Made by a program: the position numbers and the translations under genes. A stretch of 64,000 nt of DNA from Strigamia acuminata (lineage: Eukaryota; Arthropoda; Chilopoda; Geophilomorpha; Linotaeniidae), in NCBI GenBank assembly GCA_949358305.1, contig OX442315.1, positions 27,926,427 through 27,990,426 of the forward strand, in the 5' to 3' direction. Within the stretch, counting starts at the first letter, position 1, and every line of letters starts with the position of its first letter. Shown here one piece after another: positions 11,346 to 24,196 of this stretch. Below the pieces are notes generated by a model. The model saw only the letters and a program-made list of their open reading frames with translations. It searched no databases and was not told the origin of the DNA.

Positions 11346-14225
11346 GTTACAGACAGCAAAACTTTTGCACCAATTCCATCCGAACCAACCCCTTTATTTC
11401 CTTCCTCATTCCCCCCTATTACGAACCGTAATGTCACCGAGAAATCTGGTGAGGTGGAGTTCTAATCCAGTTAAAAATCCCGAATCCTGGGAAACAACCT
11501 GCCTCTACCATCCATAACACGCGTCTTTATAGCAACTCCCCAACCTCCCAACAGTCCCTTCCCCTCGTAAAACTGCGTGCACAGCCTCTTAGTTGACCCG
11601 CGCCTTTCTATCATGCAACCTCAAACCTCACCTATGAAAGGCAGCACAAGCACAGATTTTTCTACTAAACTAACGCGTCTTTCTGCTCGATAGATAACGT
11701 TTAAAACTGACCGTATCTGCGTCTTCATGTGTACATCAAATAGACGAGAAAAATAACTTAGATAACATTGTGTTTTTCCAAACTATTTGCATAAACAATA
11801 CTTCTTTTAACTTTCGGAGTGTAATCCAATTTTTTTTTCATAAATTTATATGCAAACATGCATTTTTTAAATGTAATCTAACAATTATATAATTATACTC
11901 TTAAAATATGCAGACACCTGCATATTTTATGTGCTGACACTCACTGAATGACTTAAATTTATTTTGACTGCACTTTAACATTAGTAATTACATTTCAATC
12001 CAAAATCAAATTATGTTGGAGCAAGTACACGATTAGCATTGTATTTTCAGTTAAACCAAAAAGCGAGATAACGACTTTTTGCTTCCTAATTATAACTTAA
12101 TAATTTTAATCCTCCACTTTCCCTTCAAATTAAACTTTGTGGGTCAAAATATATATAACTGAAACTCTTCCTTCCGAATTACAGTCGCCTCTGGAGTGCC
12201 AGAAATTCCATTAAAAAAAATTCCCCCGTGATGCGAAGCTTGAATAAAACAGAAAGAAAAAACTAATCCCAAAACACCAACAATGTGTATATATAAAAAC
12301 TTTTACTTTCTCCTCGTCCATTCTGTTAATAGCAATACTATAGGAGGTAGTTGTCAGAAAGGCATCTAAGCAGAAACACAACACCATCTCTTCTCATGCA
12401 GTAAGTTCGAAACGAATTAAGCCGATGGCTTCAGCTTCCGTTTCTGCGCGTTCCGATAAAGCACCTCACCCTTAATTCTCTCCAAAAGTAAAAAAAAAAA
12501 AAAACACAAGTTCTGGTTGTGCAAAAAAAGGTGAAAAAAACGAGAACAGACAGACGGAATTAGTTGCGTGTGCTGCATTTAGTAGCCATTCTATTTCAAT
12601 ATTCAGTACTTGATCCAAGATGCAACACAAAGCCCCCTCCGTTACCATGGCGATGAGATGAAACAAAGTGAGAATGGAGACTACGTGCCAAACGGCAAGG
12701 ACAGCTGTTTGGCCAATCAAACAACTTGCCAAAGTGACAACTTCCCAACTTTTACGAGCAAATACCGCTGTGAAAATTTCTCGCTCGGATTGAACAAACT
12801 TGTCTAACTCAATTGTCGCCATTGGAAAGCTGGTTGCGGAAGACGAGACATGTCAACACCACCAAACCAAAGTAGTTTAACAAAGGAAACCGGATCAAAA
12901 TAGCAATGAGAAAGGATCATGTTCGACTTTTCTTTTCGATGTTGTTATTTAGAGTATTTAATCACGCAAATTCGGCCAAAAATGCATTGCCAACATGCCT
13001 TCAAACTAATAACAATCACTGGTCCTTTGCCTTTTCTTTCTCGTGGTATTTCCGTGTCAAGTGCCACTTTGCATTTACCTCTCGAGTGTCAACCAGCCGT
13101 TCATAAATTTCGCTTTTGTCGACCAGGTTAATGAAAATTCCTTTCTCTCGGCGAGATTTCAATTGCAAGACGCAGAAAAAAGAAACAAACTCGGCATACC
13201 AACTATGAATTTTCATACAAGCTAATAAAAGCCGCGTCGCTTCCGTTTATGTTTGCTGAATTTTAAATTATAAGAAAAATTTCTATCTATATTTTCTATC
13301 ATGTCTAAATCTGGACAAAAGTTTCCAGTATCTTAAGAAGTTCAGCTTAAAACGAGACAGAAAACAGGTGCAAACGTTGCGTATTCTTCTCAGCAAATAA
13401 AATACAAGACGAATAAACGGAGAAAAGAAAACTCGAGCGCATCTTTTAGATAAAAATCATCAACCTAACTACGTACGATTAAATTTCTTCCATTATTAAA
13501 GACGAGCTTTAATCTCTTGCGTTTTTTAAAATGTTTTTCATTGTATCCCCGATAACGAATTTTAAAATCTCTTTTCTTACTGTTCAGTAGTAAAAATAAA
13601 AATAAATACCATTTAATCATTTAATTTGTGGTGTCCAATTCTTCTAATTCTTTCCATCGGCCTCTCAAACACGTTTCGTACAACATATTAAAGTGTATTA
13701 AAAAATAGCATTAAAAGTGAAAAAGAAAAGAAAAATATTAAATAAAGAAAAGAAAAAAAGGAAAAAAAAATCCCTTTCTGCTAAAAAAAATTAATTGAAT
13801 TGAATCAGTGCAGGTGTATGTTGCAGTTCAAAGAAAGAAGAAAATTAATATTTCAAATGAGGATAAAATCACTGCAATTAAAAAAAATTTACATTTCTAA
13901 AATAATCGATAAACGAACAAAGTGATGAATAATGTCGAGTGTTTTTGCTAATAAACAACCATTCCCTTTAATAACCATGTTTATATTATTATTATAACAC
14001 AATTATTAAAATTAATTTTTAAAATTGCTGTTTTTCCTGTTCTGAAGGAAACTCCCATAATCAATTTTCTAGTCAGTTTTCATCGGTTTTCGCACAGGGG
14101 TGTCAAGGGCAATTACCGTAATGTTAAAAGAAAAACCAATAACAGTTCCGATACGTGCAGACATGCAATTAAAAAATTTAAATAAAATATGAAGCTCAAT
14201 TTCAAATCAGAATAAATCCTACCAA

Positions 14226-14245
14226 CCCCCCCCCCCCTTCCCCCC
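14226..14245 (-). repeat. Poly-C tract, G-run on sense strand
   Basis: Twelve C, two T, then six C on plus. The minus strand therefore has long G-runs separated by AA, which could fold as a G-quadruplex in DNA or in the cadherin pre-mRNA. Confidence 0.7.
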
Positions 14246-16255
14246 AATGGGAACCACAATACGGCAAATGCTAAATTACATAAATTCAAATCAAGGGCTT
14301 CAAATAAAAAAGCGTTTTTAAAATAAAATTCAAGAAACAAAAAATTAAAAACTGTTAAAACCTCAACCATGCATTCTTGTTGCTGTTAACGTGTGTGGAA
14401 TGTGTCAAGAAAGAAGACAATGGGTGTATACACCATAACTGATAGAACAATTCTTAAGAATTTGTTGTAATTTCAACAAAACAAAGCTATTGTACTTGGC
14501 TTGCTACTGAAGTTCAAGCAAAATTAAATAACTCAACTTCAAAACATTAGAATAAAGGTCAACTTTTGAAAAATGTAAAAATTGCCAGGAAAAAATATTG
14601 TCCAAGTGTTTTACACTGTATAATTAATAAAAGGAAAAAAAAGTGCAGCTTATTGTTAACATGTCAACATTCTTGTAACTAAGAGTTTATTGCGTTTGTC
14701 AACTGATGTTCAAGCTACGTTATTATTTCATAAGCCGCAAACCGTTGATGTTGATCAACGAAATCGCAACGGGAATATTTTTCCACCGTCTTTATCCAAT
14801 TCGCGAGGCTGATTGAATCATGATACCGGTAGATTAATAACTCAAAAGTAAATCAATAAACCCCCAATTACCAAAATTATATTTTTCTATTTCAAGAATC
14901 CCAATCAAAATTGAGATCCTATTTTCCACATTTTAAAGATAAAAGCAAAAGAGAAATAAACAAGAGAAAGCGAAAAGATTTTATTAAAGATGCATGCGAA
15001 GGTCCACGAGACGTTTTCCCCACAAAACTTGATAAAAATGCCGAGATAATGGACGACTAAACGCGCATATAGTCACCCTTGTCACAAATCACTCAGCGCC
15101 TGGCATTTGTTATCGCAGCAATTTCATAAATCAGCAAAACGCTTATAAAATCTAAATCACATATGCACATAAATTAAATAAATTTCTGCTGCACGTCCTA
15201 ATATTAGCCGTGACGTATGAACTGCACTGATTGACACTCGTTAACGACTGTTCAGCGCGAAAAGTTGGCATAAATTCGTGCAAATGACATTTAAAGAGAA
15301 AAATATTGATGGAAAAGGTTGGCAAAGATAGATAGAAGAAATAAAGCCACAGGCTGTTATCTAACCGATGCACACGGTCAATCTTTGCTTGTTTTCAAAC
15401 TCAACTGCACTCAAATGTGTGCAATAATCCCCAATTGCTAGTGATGAAACAACTTAAAAAAAAACTCATGAATAAATTTGTGACTTATATAACCTGCTAA
15501 ATACAGGAAGCACTTTAAATGCATAATTTATTAATAACAAATTAGTAATTAAACAAATTGACAAACCAGATCGTGTCATATTTCGTACACATTTCGGAGA
15601 ATAAAATACGAATCATTAAATTCGAAAAATTCAATTTAATTCCAATCGATTGGTCAATATCTATTTGTATTTTCGGAAAATCCAACACTGCATCCCGAGA
15701 CTTAATTTTGCAGCAAAATGAATTTACCCTTAGCCTTTATGAGTGCCATAGTAATAACATTAACTTGGAAATTAACAGAAAATTAGTTCCAGGTAATAGT
15801 TTCTGACTGTTGTACAGTACATCTGCGCTTTTATACTGGCGTACAATAGACAGGACAACACTATAAATGCCACTCTTATCTGGAGATTAAACCTGTATAT
15901 TCTGAATTTCAGACTTCATGCATAATTACTAGCAAATAAATGCCCCACTACATCACTTTTTGATTGCAGCTACTTTCCGAAACCAATTTTTTAGGCTGAA
16001 GTAATTTAAAAAATAAAAAAAAATAGAAACTAAAAAAATTGAAAAACCCCTACACATACGTCAAATTATAATGATAAATCAATATCCTTTATATGGCGTA
16101 TTAAACCAAATGACGCACACCATTGTGATAGATATGGGGTCGTATTAGGTCTAATAACGATATTCAATAGATAACAAAAAAAAAAAAACTTTCTTCCCAA
16201 AACTTTCTTCGCTAACTTCTTATCAACGCCAATTTGAAGCTCGTAAAATGTGGAC

Positions 16256-16680
16256 TATCACCGTAGTGGCCCCCATTCCTCGTCATCTGCTGATGATTGC
16301 GCAGAAGGGACGAGGAGGCGGCGGCGGCAAAGTACAAAATTTAGCCATTAATTTACGGCTTAGAGGATTAACATGACTCATAATCTTTGCCAGATGTAAT
16401 AAGATTAGGCGAGGTGAGAGGGAAGAGCACGAAACTCATTAACGCTCACGCCCATTCAATGAGGGCCAATCGTGTTTAATGTGCAGGATGGATGCTGCGA
16501 GTGTAGCGACAGCGTCTGTATTCCAGACCACAAGAGTATGAGGGGGAGGAGAAAAGAAGTGCAAGAGAAGAGTCTGTGGTCAGAGCACGTGGGATGGTCA
16601 AGAAGCAATGTGTAGTTTTCTTCGTAAGTGGAGCGGAAACGAGAGCAACCGGTTCTTTGAGAGTTAATCAGTTAAAGGCG
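16256..16680. promoter_or_regulatory. Candidate regulatory island
   Basis: More GC and sequence complexity than its surroundings. It contains a short (GGC)n run near 16,317, a TGACTCA AP-1-type site near 16,374, ATTA/TAAT homeodomain cores (CATTAATTTA; TAATAAGATTAGG) and no coding frame. I infer a possible enhancer from composition and motif density only. Confidence 0.3.
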
Positions 16681-19600
16681 CGAGCCAATATAAAAGTGCT
16701 AACATTTTTCTACACGTTAAATAGTAGATAATACTCCGCAAACGCGCAACAAATTGTGTCCAGAGAGCATTAAATTAAAACTGCGCAAGACTCATTGCTT
16801 CATTTTCCGTGTGTCTTCTCATTCGGAACTAGCCGAGTATAACGCCAATGTTCCATTCGAGGACCCAATTCTAATCCTTTTCTCCACTGCTAATTACCTC
16901 ATTAAAGCTAATAAAATCACGTGTTTATAATTGGTGCTCTTACACTTGCGTGTGTTCAAACTTATTCCCACTTAATTCCTGTACGTTTAAAACGCGTAAA
17001 TTCTCACCTGCATTGGCTCACTGAAACAAAAACAACAAAACACAAACCTTTCCTTTCCAACTCTTTGTTCCAATATTTTTATTGGCAAAAAAAATTCTCG
17101 CTTGCTCACAACCATTGTTACGTGCTGCGGTATTAACTGCACCTCTCTCACTTTTGTTATAAGCAGCACAATAAAAAAAATGGAAGGAATAAAACCGAGA
17201 GACGTTGCCCGGAAATGATAACACATTTACCCTGGTATTTTTAAATAGCTAATCGCTAAAGGACTTTCATATCCTTTATTTCTCAAAGAAATGCTTCAAA
17301 TTTCCATTTATTCAGATTTTTGAGTGTCGACATTCGAGCCAAAGAGCTTGATTAAAGCCACTAACACCAGAAAACTTCACGCTAGTCAACATTTTCTTCC
17401 AAAATATCCAATAGAACCCAGTTTACATGCTCAGTCACATTGCTGACATCAAACCATCAAAATCTGATGACAATTTGTGCGTTTACACTATTCAGAAAAT
17501 TCGATTTCTTGAGAATATTCCACGCCAAATAAACGTCATCGAATACACTTATTGTACAGCTACAGCTACAAACCGCTTGCACTGACATAGTAAGCAGTCC
17601 TTAAGAATAAACAAAATTATAAATCATCTTTATGAATGCAGATACTGCTTATTTAAAACATTCTGACATTACAAAACATTCCATGTGTCTAGTGCCCAAT
17701 TTTTCAATATTTTGATGCATGGAGGCACTTGCTTTAATACAAGCAAATATTTCAAGAATTATCATATGACAAATCATCTTGGTCAATTTTCCCTCCACAA
17801 AATTCAGAGTGAAAGAGGACCCCAAACATCAAGGGGCCCCACGTATAAAAGTCTCAACCAATTTTGTCCGAATACTAAATTATTTGACCGATTAATTTAA
17901 ATTAATAAACATTTTCCAAGAAATTCATACTAAAAACAAATTGTTTTTTCAGTGCTTAGATATTGCTTAATCAAGTTGTAAAAGAAAAGCTGCGCTACGT
18001 TATTACCAAAGGTCAAACGCTGCACGCCCATTAACCCCTTCGTAACAGCTCGGTCAAACTGACCGTTTAATCTAAAAATATTAACATTTCCATTAAAAAA
18101 TAAATCCACGTGACCACATCTAATCATTATTCTTTTGGTAAACACAAAAGAAATCGATCAGTTCCAAGAGTAAATCAACCAAGACCAAATTGAAACATTC
18201 TCTTGTAATATTTTAGAAAACAAAAAAGCAAAAACAAACGACAAAAGCCGAAATCAAAAAGATCTTATTCTCTGCAAATCATTCAAAGCTTCTGCTTTAA
18301 AAAAAAAATAATCCATTACGATTTTAAAAACAGCTTAATAAAGTCCCCAAAGGATCCTCTCCAAACTGCTTGGCTCACCATGTTCACAAACAATTTGGGA
18401 TTATCATTTCAACCTGCAATAAATCATCTCCCCAACCCTTTCTTACAACTTCGTTAATTTATACTCGCCTTAGAAAAACACTTTAATGAAGCAGAACCCC
18501 ATTTCCCTTTGTTCAATCACACAGCTATGCATTTACCCAACTTTTCGTAAACAACTTGAAAAATACCAATCCTTCATGGATCGCTTCAAGCAAACTAAAG
18601 TGTGCAAGTGTAAACACTATAGTGAAAACTAATACCACAAAATTTCCGCCCAAAATTAACAATCAACGTCAAATTATCGATAGATTTATGCGATAACCGT
18701 TACCACTAAATTTAGTATTTTGAGAACTAATAAATGTAAACATTTCGCGTTAATTATTATGTCACGTACAATTTTGCGACCCAAACCATCTAAAGCTCTC
18801 AATAATATTCCAATTCATAAAGCAGCGGATCTCCAACAAAACAGAAAATCCGCAATATTCTAGCATGTAAACATAGTGAAAAGAAAGATTCCCCTCACTT
18901 CTTTGTGGTTCACGTTTCTTTCCTTCCAATCAAATTTCCTTTGGGGAAAATCCAACGTGGAGCTCAATGCAGAAAGACCCAACTATAGCCGACGGGAATC
19001 AGAGTCACACAAACAGAAAAGGAAAGAAGGCTTTGCTAAAGACTTCGTGCGAGTCCTCCCACAAAAAGCCTCTATTTTTTGGTCGCAATTCCACCACAAC
19101 ACTCCTCTACGCAGCACTACAAACAAGAGAAAAAGGAGAAAAAATCACGACAAACAACAAACGAAAAAAGAGCCGGTGAGCCCTCTGGTGTTTCCCACAA
19201 AGATACACGACGGCTTAATATTAGAAATGAAAATCCTTTCCGAGAGAAGAAATTTGGTCCGACTACGCCAAAGCCAATCAACTTCAAATATCAACTTATT
19301 GGGCATCGATCCACGCATCAAAAACCATTTTTATTGCTTCATTGCGCTTTTCGCTATCAAATTTAGATGCAAAAAAAGACAAAAGGAAACGAAAATTGCA
19401 TATTGCATCGTTCACCATTGCTCTTTCAAATATGGAAAATATGAAAAAGTCTGGTTTAATATTACCAATCTCGCGGCATAAAAACAACCTTGTTGTAGTC
19501 GTACGTACATCCGCTCAGTCAGCCATTGATGGTGGAACCCGACTGCACTTATTCACGATCACCCGTGGGTATGCTGCTGATTTTTATACTTGAGGGCAGC

Positions 19601-21365
19601 TGAATGCGAGCTTTGCTTCGCCCAATTTCGATCTGGGCGCAGGATTTCGGTTTTCTTCTCATTTTTACTACTTTGCTTGCTGCGGTTTCGTTACATTTCT
19701 TTCGGAATGTTTTCATTTATCATTTGCCCGACTCTAATATATTAGAAACAAGAATTGCACGAAAATAAAGCCAGTATGGAAAAAGGGGCGGACGAGAAAT
19801 CTGTGGATCAAGACCCACAGTTCGTGTCCGGCCTCCCAACATTTGTAAATTTCCCTTTATTTCCTGTTTACGATGCATCGACAAAGATAAACTATATTGA
19901 AAAGCCACAAGTTCCACCTTCTACTCGCATTCCTTACAACCACAATTCGTGCTAGTTTCCGATCACAATATAAGACACTAAAAATAAAACTCATTTCAAA
20001 TTCCGAAAAAAAATCTTGTACGTTAAATTGGGCGCACGGCGCTTGGAGCGCTTGTTGAACTTTTCCAACTCCCTTTTAGCACTTCCAACACTTATCACCG
20101 CCTAGCAATTTCTTCAGTTGCCACTCAAACAGTGAGGATGAATTAATTACACGCGCTTATCAACTTTTTCTTATTACTGCCCAAGGTAAAAAATATGCGA
20201 GTGACATTCGCGACTCGTTGTCACTCCTCGCCTTAAGGACGTCAGCTTCCGTTCTGATGGCTCCCTAAAGGTATTCGTCGAATGCATCAAACAGAATCAC
20301 TGCCACATGCAATTAGCCGTCGTGGTGTAATGCTTTGCTAATGGCAATGGCTAGGGCACGGGAGGTGGAATTGACCTCCAAACGCATCTTGACATGTGGG
20401 TATGGATATGGCGCATGGCTTCTCGCCAAATTGTAATTCCAGAAACGACCCTTTAGTCAAATTGGCATAAAGAAACCGACTTAATATCTATCTTTTTTAT
20501 TTCAAATGACTGAAATTAAAAAGTATCTCGTGCATAATTAAATGTTGGATGTTCCTTGCTTTTCCCATCTTGTAAGTAAAACAAAAATAAAAACAAACTA
20601 ACTAACGTCGCTAATTAAAATTGAAATTTTATGTAAACAAGCGCATTTTTTCTCTCTTTTTCGGCCCCAATTCAATTATAACAATTTGCACTACGACCCA
20701 GCTGCCAGGGTCAGCCTCGACCAATAGCGAACACTCGGACCCTGGGTCCTTGTAAACTGGAAATAAAGTTAGTCGACTTATCAACACGCTGCTTGGCTCT
20801 TCTCGAGTCTTACATACACTATTCAATAAAAGTAGCAGATCGATATGAGCATGCACCACATCACAGATGATGTGTCCCTTAGTCACACAACTCTCGTCCC
20901 GTCACCCATGTGCCAATAACATTCGTAACATCCGTTGTCGAATGGCTTTAGGACTAATTTGCTCATCCTTTCGGGAAAGAGAAACGCACACGAAAATTAC
21001 TATTACAACAAAATGCTAATTCCTTCCCCGACTGGAAGCAACCTCCAACAAAATAATAATTTAAAAAAAAAAATCAAAATAAATAAATATTATATTTAAA
21101 TTTAAAACGGTGAAAACAAATCATTTTATATAAACGCTCACCCATGTCACAACTGCATCTCAAAGACAAGTGGTAAACACATCTCCAAGTTTAAAGCTGT
21201 ACCACACATAACTGATTCACGATAATCCATCACAAAACGGGCTCCACAATCACAAAATATTAAAATACTAATTAAAATTAAAATCCAAAAAATATATAAA
21301 TTTCAAAAAAATAAAACAAAACAAAATAAACAAAAACAAATTTAAAGAGCACTCATGATGCACAC

Positions 21366-22050
21366 CTGAGAGTGGAATCAGAAATGGAATGATGACGGAT
21401 GCGGCCATCGCGTGCCAGAAGTTTGCTTCCTTTTCAACGTTGGTTGGATGAGCTTAACTGGGGCCGCAGCAATGTCGGAGTAGGAGGAGGACGGAACAGC
21501 ACTAACGCATGGCGGCAAGATGAGGCTGGCAACACGATCGGAAAGTGCACATTGAAAATGCGGCACTCGAAATGGAGAGCAGACGCACTCCTGACTTGAT
21601 CCAATTGATGCACCGACTTTTCACACAACTACTGATGTTTCATCGTGTCCGAGTGAGTCGCATACACTCGCACTGGAATAATGTTTCTGATTAGGAGGAA
21701 CAGGAAAGAAGACGTGGCCCATTCCCGGAACCAGAGGGTAAGAACGAACGAGAGAGCTTGCACACGAGCAGTCGTTGCACCAGCCAGAGCTCGAGCTAAG
21801 AAGCTCGGGGACAAAACTGAAGCAAATGCAATGCACCACCAGGCAACAGCAGCGCCGAGTGGCAGTTGAGATGGATCACGTCTCGCAAAGCACTGGCCTA
21901 GTCCGACCTGAGGGGCAAACAGCAGTAAACGGTACACAGTCGGGCAATGCGTTCGCGCGACGTTTGCACGAGGAACACCGAACCTTGTCCGAGGGTTGGT
22001 GGGCACACACGTTGAGCCACATCATCGATAAGCACATCACGTTTTATTTA
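21366..22050 (-). promoter_or_regulatory. GC-rich island with candidate alternative first exon on sense strand
   Basis: About 680 bases clearly richer in GC and CpG than the flanks. On the cadherin sense strand, the island ends with GCGATGGCC at 21,408, a good initiation context. Fourteen codons follow (MAASVIIPFLIPLS), then CAG and a donor-like GTGTGC at 21,365. The peptide is hydrophobic and could start a signal sequence, but it is short and lacks a basic N-terminus. The same bases also resemble a pyrimidine tract plus CAG acceptor. Upstream ATGs with very short frames exist near 21,639 and 21,512. An alternative promoter is possible, not shown. Confidence 0.25.
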
Positions 22051-24099
22051 CACCGCGTATTTGTGCAACAGATGAGCCCGAAAAGAAGTGTTTCTCTTGT
22101 CAAGAGTTGTCATTAGCGAAAGTTACAACTAACAAATTGTTAATGATCACTACTTGTTCGTTGCAGGTAACGTAAAACATTTTAAATGGATGGGGAAATG
22201 AAATTTAATCTTCCCAGTCACCGTGGTAATTGGAGATATAGAAAGTAAATCTTCTACGGGCTTCTGTGGAAGATGCGCTTGCATTGAAAGATCGGTGGGT
22301 GGAATCCGCACAAGATACTGAGCAGAGAAAATAAAGCCTTGTTCGAATGCATGAATCCAACCTGATTTCAGCACGTTGCACATTGCTAGAATAGTGAATT
22401 CAGCACTAAAGAGGATCTGCCACAGCAACAGTTGATTCGATTGCAATTCCAAAACAGAAAAATGCAAATATTTCTTCAAATAAAACAAACATCTTAATTT
22501 AATAAACAAATTATTCAATGTTTATATTTTGATTGTATTTATTTAAATCATTTATTGAAGTGGTAAATGCCGGTAATTTAAACTTGTTGACAATTTTTAA
22601 CAGTTAATTGGATGAGAGAAAACCAAACTCAATTTTGCCATTACCTTTATAAAAAAAAAATAAAAAAAAATGTCTTTAAGATGTTGGCAGGGTGACAGAC
22701 CAGTGCTCTTTGATTGCACGCTTCTCCCGACACCTCGAATGGGAGAATATAAGTAAAGATAAAAACAAAAGGAATCCTTAGGTGACAAAATTCTAACCCC
22801 AAAACATAATTTGAAAGAAAGAAGAAAAGAAAGCAACTTGATAGAAGCGTGATTAAGTCCCAAAATAAAATGCACATTTCGTGTCGCCCGCACATCACTT
22901 CACCGCCAGAGCACAAAAGCAAACAAATATTTAAATTACATATAATGTTGAAAATTTACAACAGACGACCCACTAATGTTTGCAGGTCCTTGCCAAATAG
23001 TCCCACTGATGAATCTTAAACATCAAAAGGATAAAACTATATTACTTCCTTTTTCTCCCAAACAGCCTTCATCTTTAATTGTCACTTAAACATCACACAA
23101 ATGCAAACCCACAGGCTTAAAACAAACCAATAACGATGGTGAGACACGTGACTTAAACAATTGAATAATGGGAATCTCGTTTGAAATTTCCAATTTGTCA
23201 TTTAGTGAGAAGAAATTGCGTGTGTTTTTCCCCCCTAGTTCGATAAGTCCAGATAAAGGTTGGAAAATGATCTCGGTGAACATTTATTAAACCTAACAAA
23301 ACACTAAATCCGAAATGTTTTATCGTGTTCGTGCACATAGTGTATTTTCATCAACCTGAGGACAATTTATTGATTTTTTTTTTGGTTTAAAGTTACAAAA
23401 TTGCTATTTGATAGCGAACGATTTAATTGACTGCTCGTTTGGTGTTTATATTTAAATTACTTCGTTACAAAGAATTGGGAAGTGTTTTGTTCTCTTTAAT
23501 CTAAGTTTCCAAACGAAACAAAAAGGAGTATTTTACCAAGCGAAACTTTGCTGCATTTTCTTTGAAATCTCATAATTCAGCCGAAGAATTAAACCGTTTC
23601 AAAATCAGTACTAATTTGGCTAATTTTCTCTGGAGTATTTTTTTTTACCAATCTGATGCTCAAAATGATCGATTAAGGAAAAATTAGAAAGGAAAAAATG
23701 TTTTTTTTCCCGGTAAAATAATCAAAGTAGTAAAAAAGAATTTAAAAAATAAGTTTAATATTTATAGCACTCGAGGTTGCCATTAAAAAGCTATGAAAAA
23801 AAGAAGTGTGAAAGCGGTGTAATTAAATGCCTTCCTCGTGTGTTTAATGAGTGGCTCCATGATATTTTGCACTCATAATGCCATAAAACGACACTCGTGA
23901 GATTTCATAAAATGCAAAACAACTCACACGTTTTAAATATATAAAAGGAAAAACTAATAATTAAAAACTATTAACATACAAATAATCCAAATTTAGAAAT
24001 ATACTTCATATAATTAATAAAGGAAATACAAAGTTCAAATATTTTACAAGACAGATGATTAGCTTGACATTCATGAATCATTAATGTAGCAATAAAGCG

Positions 24100-24196
24100 G
24101 GCGACTGAATCCAGAGGCACCCAAAGGCACCCAAAACTCAACCGCAAGCCCTGTGTGTGAGGCAGGTGCTCGTGCACTAACCACTAGGCGATCCAG
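24100..24196 (-). mobile_element. tRNA-Val(CAC)-like SINE head or tRNA pseudogene
   Basis: On minus, the 5' part reads GGATCGCCTAGTGGTTAGTG, a good A-box and D-arm. An anticodon-arm-like segment follows, CCTG CCTCACACA CAGG, whose loop CTCACAC is that of tRNA-Val with anticodon CAC. A degenerate B-box, GCGGTTGAGTTTT, comes next. The acceptor and T stems are not conserved, so it is not a working tRNA. The following GGGTGCC is repeated twice before the match to tRNA is lost. This is typical of a tRNA-derived SINE, fragmentary here. Confidence 0.65.

Larger units (their letters stand above)
10503..21365. other. Non-coding AT-rich stretch, probable long cadherin intron
   Basis: No supportable gene. 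It holds one copy of a dispersed repeat (10,668-10,790), a (CTC)n tract, a perfect CRE palindrome, a poly-C tract and a motif-dense island at 16,256-16,680. The longest open frame (18,876-19,481, plus) begins with GTG, lies in an A/C-rich tract where stops are rare, and encodes no recognisable domain. Confidence 0.45.

Noticed and set aside
17930-18145. Peptide QFDRAV resembling the cadherin DRE motif
   Set aside because: No neighbouring cadherin motifs, no suitable splice sites, and a surrounding sequence unlike any repeat strand.
18876-19481. 201-codon open frame on plus
   Set aside because: It begins with GTG, has no ATG until far inside, lies in an A/C-rich tract where stops are rare in several frames at once, and shows no domain.
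21629-22006. 125-codon open frame on minus in the GC-rich island
   Set aside because: Higher GC lowers stop frequency, overlapping frames are open on both strands, and no domain is seen. The island itself is reported instead.
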